Positions 10,948-21,489 of a stretch of DNA of 64,000 nucleotides are shown piece after piece; within the stretch, counting starts at the first letter, position 1; each line of letters starts with the position of its first letter. Position numbers and translations under genes: made by a program. The stretch lies in assembly GCA_028641055.1 (NCBI GenBank), contig CM054060.1, forward strand, positions 59,743,852-59,807,851, in the 5' to 3' direction. The DNA comes from Alopecurus myosuroides (taxonomy: Eukaryota; Streptophyta; Magnoliopsida; Poales; Poaceae). Below the pieces are notes generated by a model, which saw only the letters and a list, made by a program, of their open reading frames with translations, did no database searches and had not been told where the DNA came from.

Positions 10948-13900
10948 TCAGATAAGAGTTACATCGTTTGCAATTACATGTAAGATACTATCAGGAGGAT
11001 CCCCATGCCAAACCTCATAAGAATCACCACTATCCCTAGCTAAGCAGTGTGCTGCTTCATTAGCCTCCCTAGGACAGTGCTGGAATCTCACAGTCGTAAA
11101 ATTTCTGCAGAGAAACGTGCACTCCTCATAAATTGCTGCCGCGGAACCAAGAGAATTCCCTTCATTCTGCATAATCTCAATCACCTCCACACAATCTGCT
11201 TCGACAATCAACCTGTTGCACCCAACCTGTCCAGCTAAAAGGAGGCCATCTCTCAGTGCGATTGCTTCCGCCGTAGAAGCATCATCAACATATGGTAGAC
11301 TCCTACGACCACATGCGATAAACGAGCCCATGTGGTCCCTTAGAATTGCTCCCGAACCACCAGACCCCAAGTTTTCCACGAAGGCAGCATCAACATTCAG
11401 CTTAATGAAATCCTCTTGTGGTTTGCACCATCCATGCCTATTTATCGGGCCTGTTACCTTCTTAGCCCTTGAGTAATTGAGGGAAAGGGCGAGGATGGAT
11501 TGCGCCGAACGTGCCGTGGCCTGTAGCACCTCACCATGATCGGCCTTGCGTCTCTCCCACCATAAGTACCAGCAGCCAACCGACAACACATCACATATAC
11601 GGGTCTCGGATGATAAAGGGGACGCCTCCGATCGCAGCAACAAACTCTCGAGCATAGTAGAGCCCATATGCTCCAACCCTTCGGCCGAAGCCAGTAACTC
11701 ACGAAAGCCTAGAAACTCCCATACTTCTCTTGCTCTTTTGCATTTGAAGAAAGCATGCGTGATGCTCTCACAGGCCTGGTTGCACATAGGACATTGCCCC
11801 GATACTTGTATGTGTCGATTAGCCAGAACCCCTTTGCATGGAATAGCCCCAAGCATAGCCCTCCACATATGGATTTTTATCTTTGCCGGAGTACGCAAGG
11901 ACCAAATAGATTTCCAAATAGGACTAGCCGCCGAAGAACCCAAGATATTCATTCTCCGAAGATTGCGGCCGTGTTGTTTATGCCACTCCAAGTGATAACA
12001 TGATTTAACCGAGAAGAAACCCCTCCTATCCGGGTGCCACGATATGAAATCCTCCATCATGCCAATCGCGAGTGGAATTCGGAGAATTCTCTCCGCATCA
12101 ATATCCCAGAATAGTGTTCTAATAAGCTCCTCGTCCCAAACACGATTATCAGTATCAATAAGCTCCGAAACCTTAGTAAAAACAATATTACCTCTCGTGG
12201 TCATAATCTTGCGATTGTGGCTATTTGGAATCCAGCAGTCATTCCAAATATCAATGTTTTCACCATCCCCAACTCTCCATATATGGCCCCTCTTAAAAGA
12301 TTGAATCCCATGCCAAATGCTCTGCCAAGTAAAGGAGCTACCTTTCTTCAACACACAGTTTAGAATATCTCCCGAGGGGAAGTATTTGGAGCGTAGTACT
12401 TGAGCGCAAATAGACTCCGGTTCAGAAATTAATCTCCAACATTGTTTTGATAGGAGAGCCATATTAAAGCACTCAAGATCACGGAAACCCATACCACCCT
12501 GATTTTTTGGAACACACATTTTCCACCAAGAAAACCAGTGCATATGCTTATGTTGGTCATCGTCTCCCCACCAGAATTGGGATATTGCAGATATTATCCC
12601 TTTGCAAATCTGTTTGGGAAGTCTGAAAGCTGACATTGCATAAACTGGAATAGATTGAATTACCGCTTTGATAAGAACCTCCTTACCACCAAAGGAGAGA
12701 TGTTTCTCCTTCCATCCGTTAAGAAGTTTAAGAACCCTGTCAATAAGATGTTTGAAACAATCTGTCCTATCAACCCCAACAATTGGGGGGCAACCCCAAG
12801 TATTTATCAGTGATAGCCTCAGTCATAATATCCAGAATAGAACAAACCTCCACTTTAGTATCCACATTGGTACATGGGCTGAAGAAAATGCTGGATTTTG
12901 CAACACTCACCAGTTGGCCCGAGGCCTGACAATAATCATCCAGTGCACTCTTCAGACTCAATGCATTTAATCTATCAGCTTTCATTAAAATAAGAGAGTC
13001 ATCAGCAAAAAGAAGATGTGAAATAGATGGAGCATCCCTGCAGACTTTGACTCCACAAATATTCCCCTGACTCTCATGGAAAGCTAGCAAACTTGTTAGG
13101 CCCTCAGCACATAACAAAAAAAGATAAGGTGAAAGAGGATCACCCTGTCTTAACCCTCTGGAAGGAGCAAAGTGAGGAGATAAAGAATTATTTAACCTTA
13201 TCTGATAGCGCACAGAAGAGACACACTCCATAATCAGATCCACCCATCCATGATCAAACCCAAGCTGTAACATGATCTGTTTGAGAAAAATCCATTCCAC
13301 TCTATCATATGCCTTATGCATATCAAGTTTTACTGCACAATTACCAAAACTTCCAACCCTTCTGTTTTTAATAGCATGAAAACTCTCAAAAGCCACCAAA
13401 AAATTGTCAGAAATAAGTCTCCCAGGAACAAAGGCACTTTGAAGAGGAGAAACAATATCAGGGAGAAATAACTTGAGCCTCGAAGCCAATAATTTCGAAA
13501 TCACCTTATAGATCACGTTGCATAAACTTATAGGCCGAAATTGTGATAGTTGCTCAGGACTATTCACCTTGGGAATAAGGACGATGATAGTATCATTCCA
13601 ACTGTCAGGAATTTTCTTTTGATTTATAGCCAATAAGACTTCATCCGTCAAGTCCTCACCAATAACCGACCAGAATTTTTTATAGAACACCGCGTGTAAT
13701 CCATCAGGCCCCGGGGCTTTCAAATCTCCAATGCTAAAGAGGGCATTTTTCACCTCTTCCCTTGTATAAACAGCCGTCAAAGCATCATTCATCACCGTCG
13801 TGACACGTGGGTGTACCTTCTGTATCACTTCGGGGTTAATAGCCTGCACATCAGAAGAAAAGAGGGTAGTAAAATAATCAGATGATAGTGATAACATGTC

Positions 13901-15055
13901 ATTTTCCTCCTCAATCCAATTGCCTTGATCATTCCGAAGCCTTTTGATAGTGTTTTTCCTTCTCCTTGTTGTGGCTGCGTTATGAAAATAAGAGGTATTT
14001 TGATCTCCCTCTCTAAGCCAATTAATTCTCCCACGTTGGACCCAATATAACTCCTCTTTTTCAAGTAACTCCTCAATCTGAATCTGTAGAATGCCCTGTT
14101 TAATAAATGAATCGTCGTCCATTGGCCCAGACAAAACCGAGTTCAATTCTTTCTGTAAATCACGGAGTCTGGTTCTAGGCCCCTTCAAAACCTCGCGATC
14201 CCAAACGTGCAAAGACCTGTGGACCTCATCTGTTGCCTCCGCGAGTACAGAACCCCGCGACTTGGCTCTGTCCCAGGCCGCCTGGACAATCACATCGATG
14301 TCCGTCTCCGCCAACCAGCGGGCCTCGAAACGTTGTGTCTTTACCGAGGAACGGACAGGGCCAGCTGAATGGTAGTCCGTATCCACCGTGACCGGACGGT
14401 GATCAGACCTATTAAACTCATCATTAATCACTGCCATGTTAGGGAATAGTAAAAGCAATTCGTCATTCCCAACTGCTCTGTCTAACCTCTCCCTAATCCT
14501 TCCTCGTTTCCAAGTAAAAATCTCACCCTTATAACCAAGATCAGAAAGGCCACATTCCTCCAAAACTTGGCGAAAATCTTGCATACATCTTTGAGAGCGT
14601 GACACCCCGCCCTCCTTTTCAAAGCCGTACATAATTTCATTGAAGTCACCTCCCAAAAGCCATGGGAGATCGCATAGGTGACTCAATTCCCGAATGTAGT
14701 CCCACGATAAATATTTCCTACTAGCCTCAGGTTCTCCATAAAAACCCGTACACCGCCACGCACCAGGAGTTCCCTCTCCAATTCTAATATCAATGTAATT
14801 TGAATGCACAACCTGTGAAGTAACTATGATGTCATCGTGCCAGAACATAACTAACCCACCAGCTCTACCATCACTTTCAAAAATAGCCAACTGATCAAAC
14901 TTCAACCTTCTCATCAATTTGGTCGCCCTTGGTTTATCAAGATGAGCTTCAGACAGAAATAAAATATCAGGCTTGTCCCTCTCCACTACACCATGGAGAG
15001 CCCTAACTGCCGAGTTCTTTCTCATGCCTCGGCAGTTATAGAATTTAGCTTTCAT
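10948..15055 (-). pseudogene. LINE ORF2: endonuclease-reverse transcriptase-RNase H (one frame break)
   Basis: It encodes the LINE replication protein. From the ATG at 15055 there is an APE-type endonuclease with GGDFNEI and SDHRPV motifs. Then comes a reverse transcriptase with PISLCNVIYK, the KLDMHKAYDRVEW block (motif A), GLRQGDPLSP and the catalytic FADD. The frame is broken at a run of six C (minus strand, 12785-12790) right after YLGLPP and continues from about 12784 in another frame. That part has a CPMC...H zinc-binding segment and a plant RNase H domain (LNVDAAF, EAIALRDGL, IVEADC, HCPREANEAAH), ending at 10948. With about 1370 codons it is close to full family length; the homopolymer indel is the only break I found. 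Confidence 0.9.
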
Positions 15056-15213
15056 TGCTCCCGGACGGACCCCTCCAGGGAGCCCGCCGATCCGAGTGAT
15101 GGGGAGTCAGCTCCAGCCATCTTTGATCTCTTCGATCGCGTTGAGACATTACTAACAGAGGTAAGACGATCCTCCTCCGCACCAACCGTTGCCAATGCTA
15201 AATCCTTGTGGTT

Positions 15214-15630
15214 TCACTCTGCCAACTGTTCATCATCCCCCTCTTTCGCATACATAAGACGCTTCCTTACCGAGTTATCCGTTGCATCTATCATCTCATT
15301 ATCCGATGGTTTCAGAGGGCTAGTTGCAGTATCCATCAGATTTTCATCCATCAAGTTGTCCTGATCCTTTTGCATGGCATTATGACGCCAGCTTTTCTGA
15401 ACTCCAGCAACCGGCCAATTTGGTCTTCCTCTGTTCGGCGTGTCCCTACCACGCCCGCTGTTAGCAAAACCCCGTCCACCTCGTGGTCCACTCCAAGTAT
15501 TAGCCCTACGGCCATGCCAAGTTTCCCAGTCCGCTTTGAGAAACTCCCCCCACTTGAGTTTATCTTCGTCATGTTCCCCCGTGCCACACTCAAGGTGTGT
15601 ATGACCGAAACATCCACAGGCTGCGCAGAA
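15214..15630 (-). pseudogene. LINE ORF1 C-terminal fragment with CCHC knuckle
   Basis: The minus-strand frame starts at the 5' truncation and immediately encodes the zinc knuckle CAACGCFGHTHLEC (C-x2-C-x4-H-x4-C), followed by a glycine/arginine-rich stretch and an acidic tail. A TGA at 15214-15216 ends it. Past that stop the same frame stays open to a second TGA at 15052-15054, which overlaps the ORF2 ATG as ATGA. The first TGA is therefore probably a nonsense mutation within an originally longer ORF1. Confidence 0.75.
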
Positions 15631-16198
15631 TTTTGGGATACAGTTATCCTACAAGACAACTACATTATTGAAAATGATCAGCGACTTGGGTTGTCCTATA
15701 CGCACTAGTGGAAACAACCCCTCTCGTCCAGGGGGCCAGGGGCATCTGTCCCGGCTGCAACCAAATCCGGGACAAATGCCATGCATTGGTCCCGGTTCGT
15801 GCGCCCGGCGCAACAGAAACCGCCTGGGGGCATTGGTCCCGGTTCGTGGGGGAGATATCGGTCCCGGCTCGTGCCACTGACCGGGATCGATGCCTAGCCA
15901 TATGCCACGTGGCACGCGCATGAGAATTTGTCCCGGTCCAGGCCACGAACCGGGACCAATGTCCCCCTTCCCCTATATATACTGCCCTAGCCCCCCCCAC
16001 CCTTCCATCTTTTTTTTTGCTTGGAGGTGTGAGTGAGGTGGGTGTTAGTGTGTTTTATTTTACTATGCACACGAGGTGTTCGACGAAATTCCCGAGCCAC
16101 ATATAAGCTCACTAAAAATGGTATCTTCGAACGAGGTTAACAAACTTATCTTTTTCATCTGTAAATGATACATAAAAAAATGTATTTGTCGATGTACT

Positions 16199-19100
16199 GT
16201 GGTCATCTCTATATTAATATGTTATTGTAATGTATTTTTGATAAACTTCATTAATTATACGATGCAGATGGATGCACGACAGCGATGGATGTACGGTGAC
16301 CGACGCACTTCCGAGTATATGGCAGGCCTGAATGCATTTCTTGCTGTAGCTCAGGCAAACAAAGATAATGGCTTCATGTGTTGCCCATGTGTTGATTGTC
16401 GGAACGTCAGAGAGCACTCTTCCGAAAGAATCATTCACGGCCATCTACTTCGGAGAGGTTTCATGCCCAGCTATAATTGCTGGACGAAGCATGGAGAAAG
16501 AGGGGTTGTGATGGAAGACGATGAAGAAGAAGAAGAAGATCCTTTGTTCCCTGAATACAACGATACTACAATGGAAGAGAATAGAGAAGAAGGAGGTGAT
16601 CAAGAACAGGCATCAGAAGAGCCCGATGATGATCTTGGCCGAGTTATTGCTGATGCAAGGGAAGACTGTGAAAATAAATTGGAGAGGTTGAAGCTGGACA
16701 ACATGTTACAGGATCACAAAAAATTGTTGTACCCAAATTGCGAAGATGGTAGCACAAAGCTCGGTACCACACTGGAGTTGCTGAAATGGAAGACACAGAA
16801 CGGTGTGACTGACAAGGCATTTGAGAGTTTACTTCAACTAATGAAGCCAAAACTTCCAAAGGATAACGAATTGCCTGAGAGTACGTACGAAGCAAAGAAA
16901 ACTCTCTGTCCTCTAGGATTAGATGTGCAGAAGATACATGCATGCATTAATGACTGCATCCTCTTCCGCGGTGAGAAGTACGAGAATTTGGATGAATGTA
17001 CGATATGCACTGCACAGCGGTATAAGATCAGAGCAGATGACCCTGGTGATGTTGACGGCGAGCCCCCCCGTAAGAGGGTTCCTGCTAAGGTGATGTGGTA
17101 TGCTCCTATAATACCACGGCTGAAACGTCTGTTTAGAAACAAAGAGCATGCTAGGTTGTTGCGATGGCACAAAGAAGACCGTAAGAAAGACGGAAAGTTG
17201 AGGCACCCCGCCGATGGATCGCAGTGGAGAAAGATCGAGAGAGACTTCCCAGACTTTGCAGGAGAGGCGAGCAACTTATGGTTTGGTCTAAGTACAGATG
17301 GCTTTAATCCTTTTGGGGATCAGAGCTCCAGTCATAGCACTTGGCCTGTAACTCTATGTATGTACAGCCTTCCTCCTTGGTTGTGCATGAAGCGCAAGTT
17401 CATTATGATGCCAGTTCTCATCCAAGGCCCGAGGCAACCTGGCAACGACATTGATGTGTATCTAAGGCCATTAGTGGAAGAACTCTTACAATTGTGGGGC
17501 AAACCAGGTGTACGTGTGTGGGATGAGAACGAACAAAAGCCATTTAACCTACGGGCGTTGCTTTTCGTAACCATCAATGATTGGCCTGCTCTTAGTAACA
17601 TTTCCGGACATACAAACAAGGGATACAATGCATGCACACACTGTTTAGATAATACTGACAGTGTTTTTTTGGATAAATGTAAAAAGTTTGTATACCTAGG
17701 GCATCGTAGATTTCTTCCGATCAAGCATCCCGTAAGAAAGAAAGGAGGAAAGCATTTCAGAGGTGAGGCAGATAACCGGAAGAAGCCTGAGCTGCGTAGT
17801 GGTAATGATATATTCGATATGGTCAAGGACCTAGAAGTAATCTTTGGTAAGGCTGCTGGCAGCCAACCAGTTCCGTACGGCCCTGATAAGCGCGCACCCA
17901 TGTGGAAGAAGGAATCTATATTTTGGGAGCTACCCTATTGGAAATTTTTAGAGGTCCGGTCTTCGATCGACGTGATGCACGTGACAAAGAATCTCTGTGT
18001 CAATCTGCTATGCTTCCTGGGCGTGTATGGGAAGTCGAAAGATACGCCAGAAGCACGGGAGGACCAGCAACGTATGAAAGACCGAAGCAACAAGCACACA
18101 GATACAGGGCGCCATTACTTAAGCAGCTACGCTCTTACTAAAGCAGAGAAGGAAATATTCTTTGAAATCCTTTACAGTATCAAGGTTCCGTCTGGCTTCT
18201 CGTCGAATATAAAGGGGATAATAAACATGTCAGAGAAAAAATTCGAAAACCTGAAGTCTCATGACTGTCACGTGATTATGACGCAGTTGCTTCCGATTGC
18301 ATTGAGGGGGCTTCTACCGGAAAATGTTCGAGTACCCATTGTGAAGCTAGGTGCATTCATGAACGCAATATCTCAGAAGGTAATCGATCCAGAAATTCGG
18401 ACAAGATTACAGAGGGATGTGGTCCAGTGTCTTGTTAGTTTTGAGTTGGTGTTCTCACCATCCTTCTTCAACATTATGACTCATCTCCTGGTTCACCTAT
18501 GTGAAGAGATTCATATTCTTGGTCCGGTATTTCTACACAATATGTTCCCCTTTGATAGGTTCATGGGAGTCTTGAAGAAATATGTTCATAACCGTGCTAG
18601 GCCAGAAGGAAGCATCTCGAAGGGCTATGGAACAGAGGAGGTCATTGGGTTCTGTGTTGACTTTATTCCTGACCTTAAGACAATTGGTGTTCCTGAATCG
18701 CGGCATGAGGGGAGACTGAGGGGAAAAGGAACGCTGGGAAAGAAAACAATGATACCTAGGGACGGGCATTCTTTGACCAAAGCACACTACACAGTTCTAC
18801 AAAATTCTATGTTCATGGCTACGTATCTCGAGGAACACAAGAATATTGTACGGTCTGCAAACCCGGGGAAGGATGACTCATGGATTAAACGCAAACACAT
18901 GGAGACTTTCGGAAGTTGGTTGCAAACACATCTTATAAATGACAGCACTGTTGAAGATCAGCTGTACATGTTGGCAGGGTCACCATCTTCGACTATTGGG
19001 AGTTTTCAAGGGTACGAGATAAATGGGAATACATTTTACACGAGCTCCCAAGATAAGAAGAGCACCAACCAAAACAGTGGTGTCCACTTTGATACAACAA

Positions 19101-19570
19101 ACGAGAATGAAAAAAATGACACATACTATGGTTACATAGAGGAGATATGGGAACTTGACTATGGACCTTCTTTTAAGTTCCCTTTGTTCAAGTGCAAATG
19201 GGTCAACCTGAATGGAGAAGGGGTAAAGGTAGACCCGCTTTATGGAATGACAACAGTGGATCTCAACAATATTGGTTACATTGACGAACCATTCGTCCTA
19301 GCCAATGATGTGGCTCAGGTCTTCTATGTGAAGGACATGTCTTCCAGACCGAAGAAAAGAAAAAATAAGCAAACAAATTCATCATACGATGAGCCGAAGC
19401 GTCACATAGTTCTCTCAGGGAAAAGAAACATCGTGGCAATCGAGGACACGACAGACATGTCAGAAGATTATAATAAGTTTGTTGAAATTCCACCCTTCAC
19501 AGTGAAAACTGACCCCACCATCCCGTTAAATAATGAAGATGCTCCATGGTTACGGCCTAAGCGATCATAA
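16199..19570 (+). CDS. TNP2-type CACTA transposase
   Basis: The frame is open for 1123 codons. The region that looks like the protein start is MDARQRWMYGDRR at 16268; upstream codons are hydrophobic and probably 5' leader or intron (a GATGCAG acceptor-like site precedes the ATG). Domains in order are: the Transpos_assoc N-terminal region with FMCCPCVDCRN and GFMPSYNCWTKHG; an acidic linker; the Transposase_21/TNP2 core with the LRHPADGSQW, WFGLSTDGFNPF and NDWPALSNISGH blocks; a DUF4218-like region (LPIALRGLLPENVR...FPFDRFMGVLKKYV); and a DUF4216-like C-terminus (FPLFKCKWV, VFYVKD). No stop or frameshift is seen. It is expected to bind and cut the element ends in the nucleus. Confidence 0.93.
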   Translation: MVISILICYCNVFLINFINYTMQMDARQRWMYGDRRTSEYMAGLNAFLAVAQANKDNGFMCCPCVDCRNVREHSSERIIHGHLLRRGFMPSYNCWTKHGERGVVMEDDEEEEEDPLFPEYNDTTMEENREEGGDQEQASEEPDDDLGRVIADAREDCENKLERLKLDNMLQDHKKLLYPNCEDGSTKLGTTLELLKWKTQNGVTDKAFESLLQLMKPKLPKDNELPESTYEAKKTLCPLGLDVQKIHACINDCILFRGEKYENLDECTICTAQRYKIRADDPGDVDGEPPRKRVPAKVMWYAPIIPRLKRLFRNKEHARLLRWHKEDRKKDGKLRHPADGSQWRKIERDFPDFAGEASNLWFGLSTDGFNPFGDQSSSHSTWPVTLCMYSLPPWLCMKRKFIMMPVLIQGPRQPGNDIDVYLRPLVEELLQLWGKPGVRVWDENEQKPFNLRALLFVTINDWPALSNISGHTNKGYNACTHCLDNTDSVFLDKCKKFVYLGHRRFLPIKHPVRKKGGKHFRGEADNRKKPELRSGNDIFDMVKDLEVIFGKAAGSQPVPYGPDKRAPMWKKESIFWELPYWKFLEVRSSIDVMHVTKNLCVNLLCFLGVYGKSKDTPEAREDQQRMKDRSNKHTDTGRHYLSSYALTKAEKEIFFEILYSIKVPSGFSSNIKGIINMSEKKFENLKSHDCHVIMTQLLPIALRGLLPENVRVPIVKLGAFMNAISQKVIDPEIRTRLQRDVVQCLVSFELVFSPSFFNIMTHLLVHLCEEIHILGPVFLHNMFPFDRFMGVLKKYVHNRARPEGSISKGYGTEEVIGFCVDFIPDLKTIGVPESRHEGRLRGKGTLGKKTMIPRDGHSLTKAHYTVLQNSMFMATYLEEHKNIVRSANPGKDDSWIKRKHMETFGSWLQTHLINDSTVEDQLYMLAGSPSSTIGSFQGYEINGNTFYTSSQDKKSTNQNSGVHFDTTNENEKNDTYYGYIEEIWELDYGPSFKFPLFKCKWVNLNGEGVKVDPLYGMTTVDLNNIGYIDEPFVLANDVAQVFYVKDMSSRPKKRKNKQTNSSYDEPKRHIVLSGKRNIVAIEDTTDMSEDYNKFVEIPPFTVKTDPTIPLNNEDAPWLRPKRS

Positions 19571-19599
19571 GCAAGGGACACGAAGAAAATTCAGAAGAC

Positions 19600-20060
19600 T
19601 AGATAGGGATGTTGTTGGTGATGTGTAATAATAAACATGGAATACATGATCATAGTTCTTATAACGTAGTATGAACGAGATTTTGTTAGCCAAAATGATA
19701 TTTATACATATTCTGTGATTATGAATGGAGTAGGTGCAAGTTTGACCAATAATTTGTATTGATCAGTCAAAAGCTGGCAAGCATTGAGTGCTTGACAACT
19801 ATGACCAGCCTGACTTCATTATTATTCCAACCAGCGGCACACCCACCCACTTTTCTGTTTCTCTCTCCTCCGTCTGTTGGTGATGTGTAATAATAAGCGT
19901 GGAATACATGATCATATAGTTCTGTTTGATCAGTATTTTGTATTGACCGGTAAAAAGCTGACAACTATGACCAGCCTGATTTCATTATTATTCCAACCAG
20001 CGGCACACCCACCCGAGTATGAGATAACTGTAGGCAGATATTGCAGACACACTTCGAAGT
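19600..20060. repeat. Imperfect internal direct repeats in the CACTA element
   Basis: A block containing TTGGTGATGTGTAATAATAA and GGAATACATGATCATA occurs at about 19613-19652 and again at 19877-19916. A second block, ACCAGCCTGA followed by TTCATTATTATTCCAACCAG and CGGCACACCCACCC, occurs at 19801-19851 and 19969-20014. The region after the transposase has thus been internally duplicated, with part of the duplicate abutting the captured gene fragment. Confidence 0.75.
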
Positions 20061-20132
20061 GATAGTACGGATACCATCCTGACAGATATCCTTAAAATAG
20101 AAATAGATCTTCGGTACTACCTTGGAGTTCAA

Positions 20133-20639
20133 ATGACGCAAGGGGTTGCACCTCTGCGGTTACTTTGGCAAGCTGCTAATGCATACACTCCTGCACTGTT
20201 TGAGATTTTCAGATTAGAATTTGAACTGATCTTGGATTGCGTGGTCTATAACTGTGGCGAAATTGGACCCATATCCGAGTATGAGATAACTGTCAAAAAC
20301 AGGCGTCGGGGTCATTTTGTTAGATTCGACTCATCAGAATACATTTGTAGCTGCAAGAAGTTTGAAAATGTAGGTCTTCCGTGTTGGCAGGTACTGAAGG
20401 TTCTTGAGATCAGAAATATCAAAGAAATTTCACCACATTATGTTTTGAAAAGATGGCGAAAGAATGCTCAGAGTAAACCTTCGAAGGAAAACTATGGTTT
20501 TTCTGTTGTAGACGAAGATCTCAAATTCACCGTGTCAATAAGGTACAACTCGCTTTGTCGAACTTTATATAAATCACCCGGGATGCCTTGTATGCTCTGG
20601 ACTAACTCGGAAGATCACGAGAGGAAACAAAAACTGTAA
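20133..20639 (+). pseudogene. Captured FAR1/FRS (FAR1-related) gene fragment
   Basis: The 168-codon frame resembles the C-terminal part of FAR1-RELATED SEQUENCE proteins, domesticated MULE-transposase transcription factors. It has AANAYTPALFEIF, ISEYEITVKN, VRFDSSEYICSCKKFENVG and IRNIKEI...YVLKRWRKNA. The SWIM zinc finger (C-x-C-xn-C-x-H) keeps the first three cysteines (CSC, GLPC), but the final position reads Q where family members have H. No DDE catalytic domain or FAR1 DNA-binding domain is present. It lies between the transposase and the GC-rich ORF inside the CACTA element, so it is read as transduplicated host DNA. Confidence 0.75.
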
Positions 20640-20887
20640 GATATTTATATTCAAATTATATACAAATGGTACAATAATTAATAGTTTCAATAGTTAGAAT
20701 AATTATTTAGTTAAACGAAAAATGGATTTGAATTAGTTATGCAAATTCTAGCATTTTTCATGTTGAAATTTTTGTCAAATTCGAAAGTATATAGAAGTTG
20801 TTAATGTGCAAACTTAACAATTTTCAAATTTTGGCGCTAAAAAATTTTGGGCGCGCAGGGTTCCACAAAAATTCGAAATAAGTTTTT

Positions 20888-20965
20888 GGTCCCGGCCCGT
20901 GGTACCAACCGGGACCAAAGGGGCTCTAGTCCCGGTTGGTGGCACGGGCCGGGACTAGAGACCCA
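20888..20965. repeat. Internal subterminal-type CACTA repeat block
   Basis: GGTCCCGG, AACCGGGACCAAAGG, TAGTCCCGGTTGG and CCGGGACTAGAGAC follow each other in alternating orientation, like the arrays at the element ends but about 2 kb inside the right end. It could be a relic of another CACTA end or an internal duplication. Confidence 0.6.
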
Positions 20966-21489
20966 GTTGTATAGATATCTCAGCCCTCTCTCCAGGCCGA
21001 GCGACCACCCAGGACAGCGGACATGGCTTGGCGAAGCCCTGCCAGCGGCGGGAACGAGTAGAAAGATCCCGCCGGCGCTGGCTCCGCCGGCGGGGTTGGA
21101 CTAGGGACACGTTGGACTAGGGACACAAATATATATTAAAAAAGGCCCGGGAGCCTTGCTTACATAGGGGGGCGGCGCGGCCACAGGCGGCCGGCCGTGC
21201 TTACATATAGGGGGGCGGCGGCGGTGCCACAGACGGCCGGCCGTTTCTTGGGGGAGTGGGTAGCTTAGTCTAGGGGGGGCCCACCGGCGCCGGCCTACTC
21301 CTCCTCGTCGGAGGAGATGCAGTGGTAGGGGGGTGCCTGCCACAGGTGGGCAGGCAGCTGGGGCGGGCCCGCCGGTGGCTGCGGAGGCATCGGGGGCGCG
21401 TGCAGCGGCGGCGGGGGCAGCTCCTCCGGCGACCAGACGCCGCCTGTCCAGGCCCAGGACATCCCGTACTCCAGGCCGGGGGGCAGCGG

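Larger units (their letters stand above)
10834..15632 (-). mobile_element. L1-type LINE, 5' truncated, 4.8 kb
   Basis: A poly(T) run at 10834-10844 marks the 3' tail. An 11-bp target duplication flanks it with one mismatch: TTTGGATACAG at 10823-10833 and TTGGGATACAG at 15633-15643. It contains the C-terminal part of ORF1 and an ORF2 with endonuclease, reverse transcriptase, zinc-binding and RNase H regions. Truncation falls inside ORF1 just before the zinc knuckle. It is inserted in repeat unit 1, and the large CACTA element landed 59 bp beyond its 5' target duplication. Confidence 0.9.
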
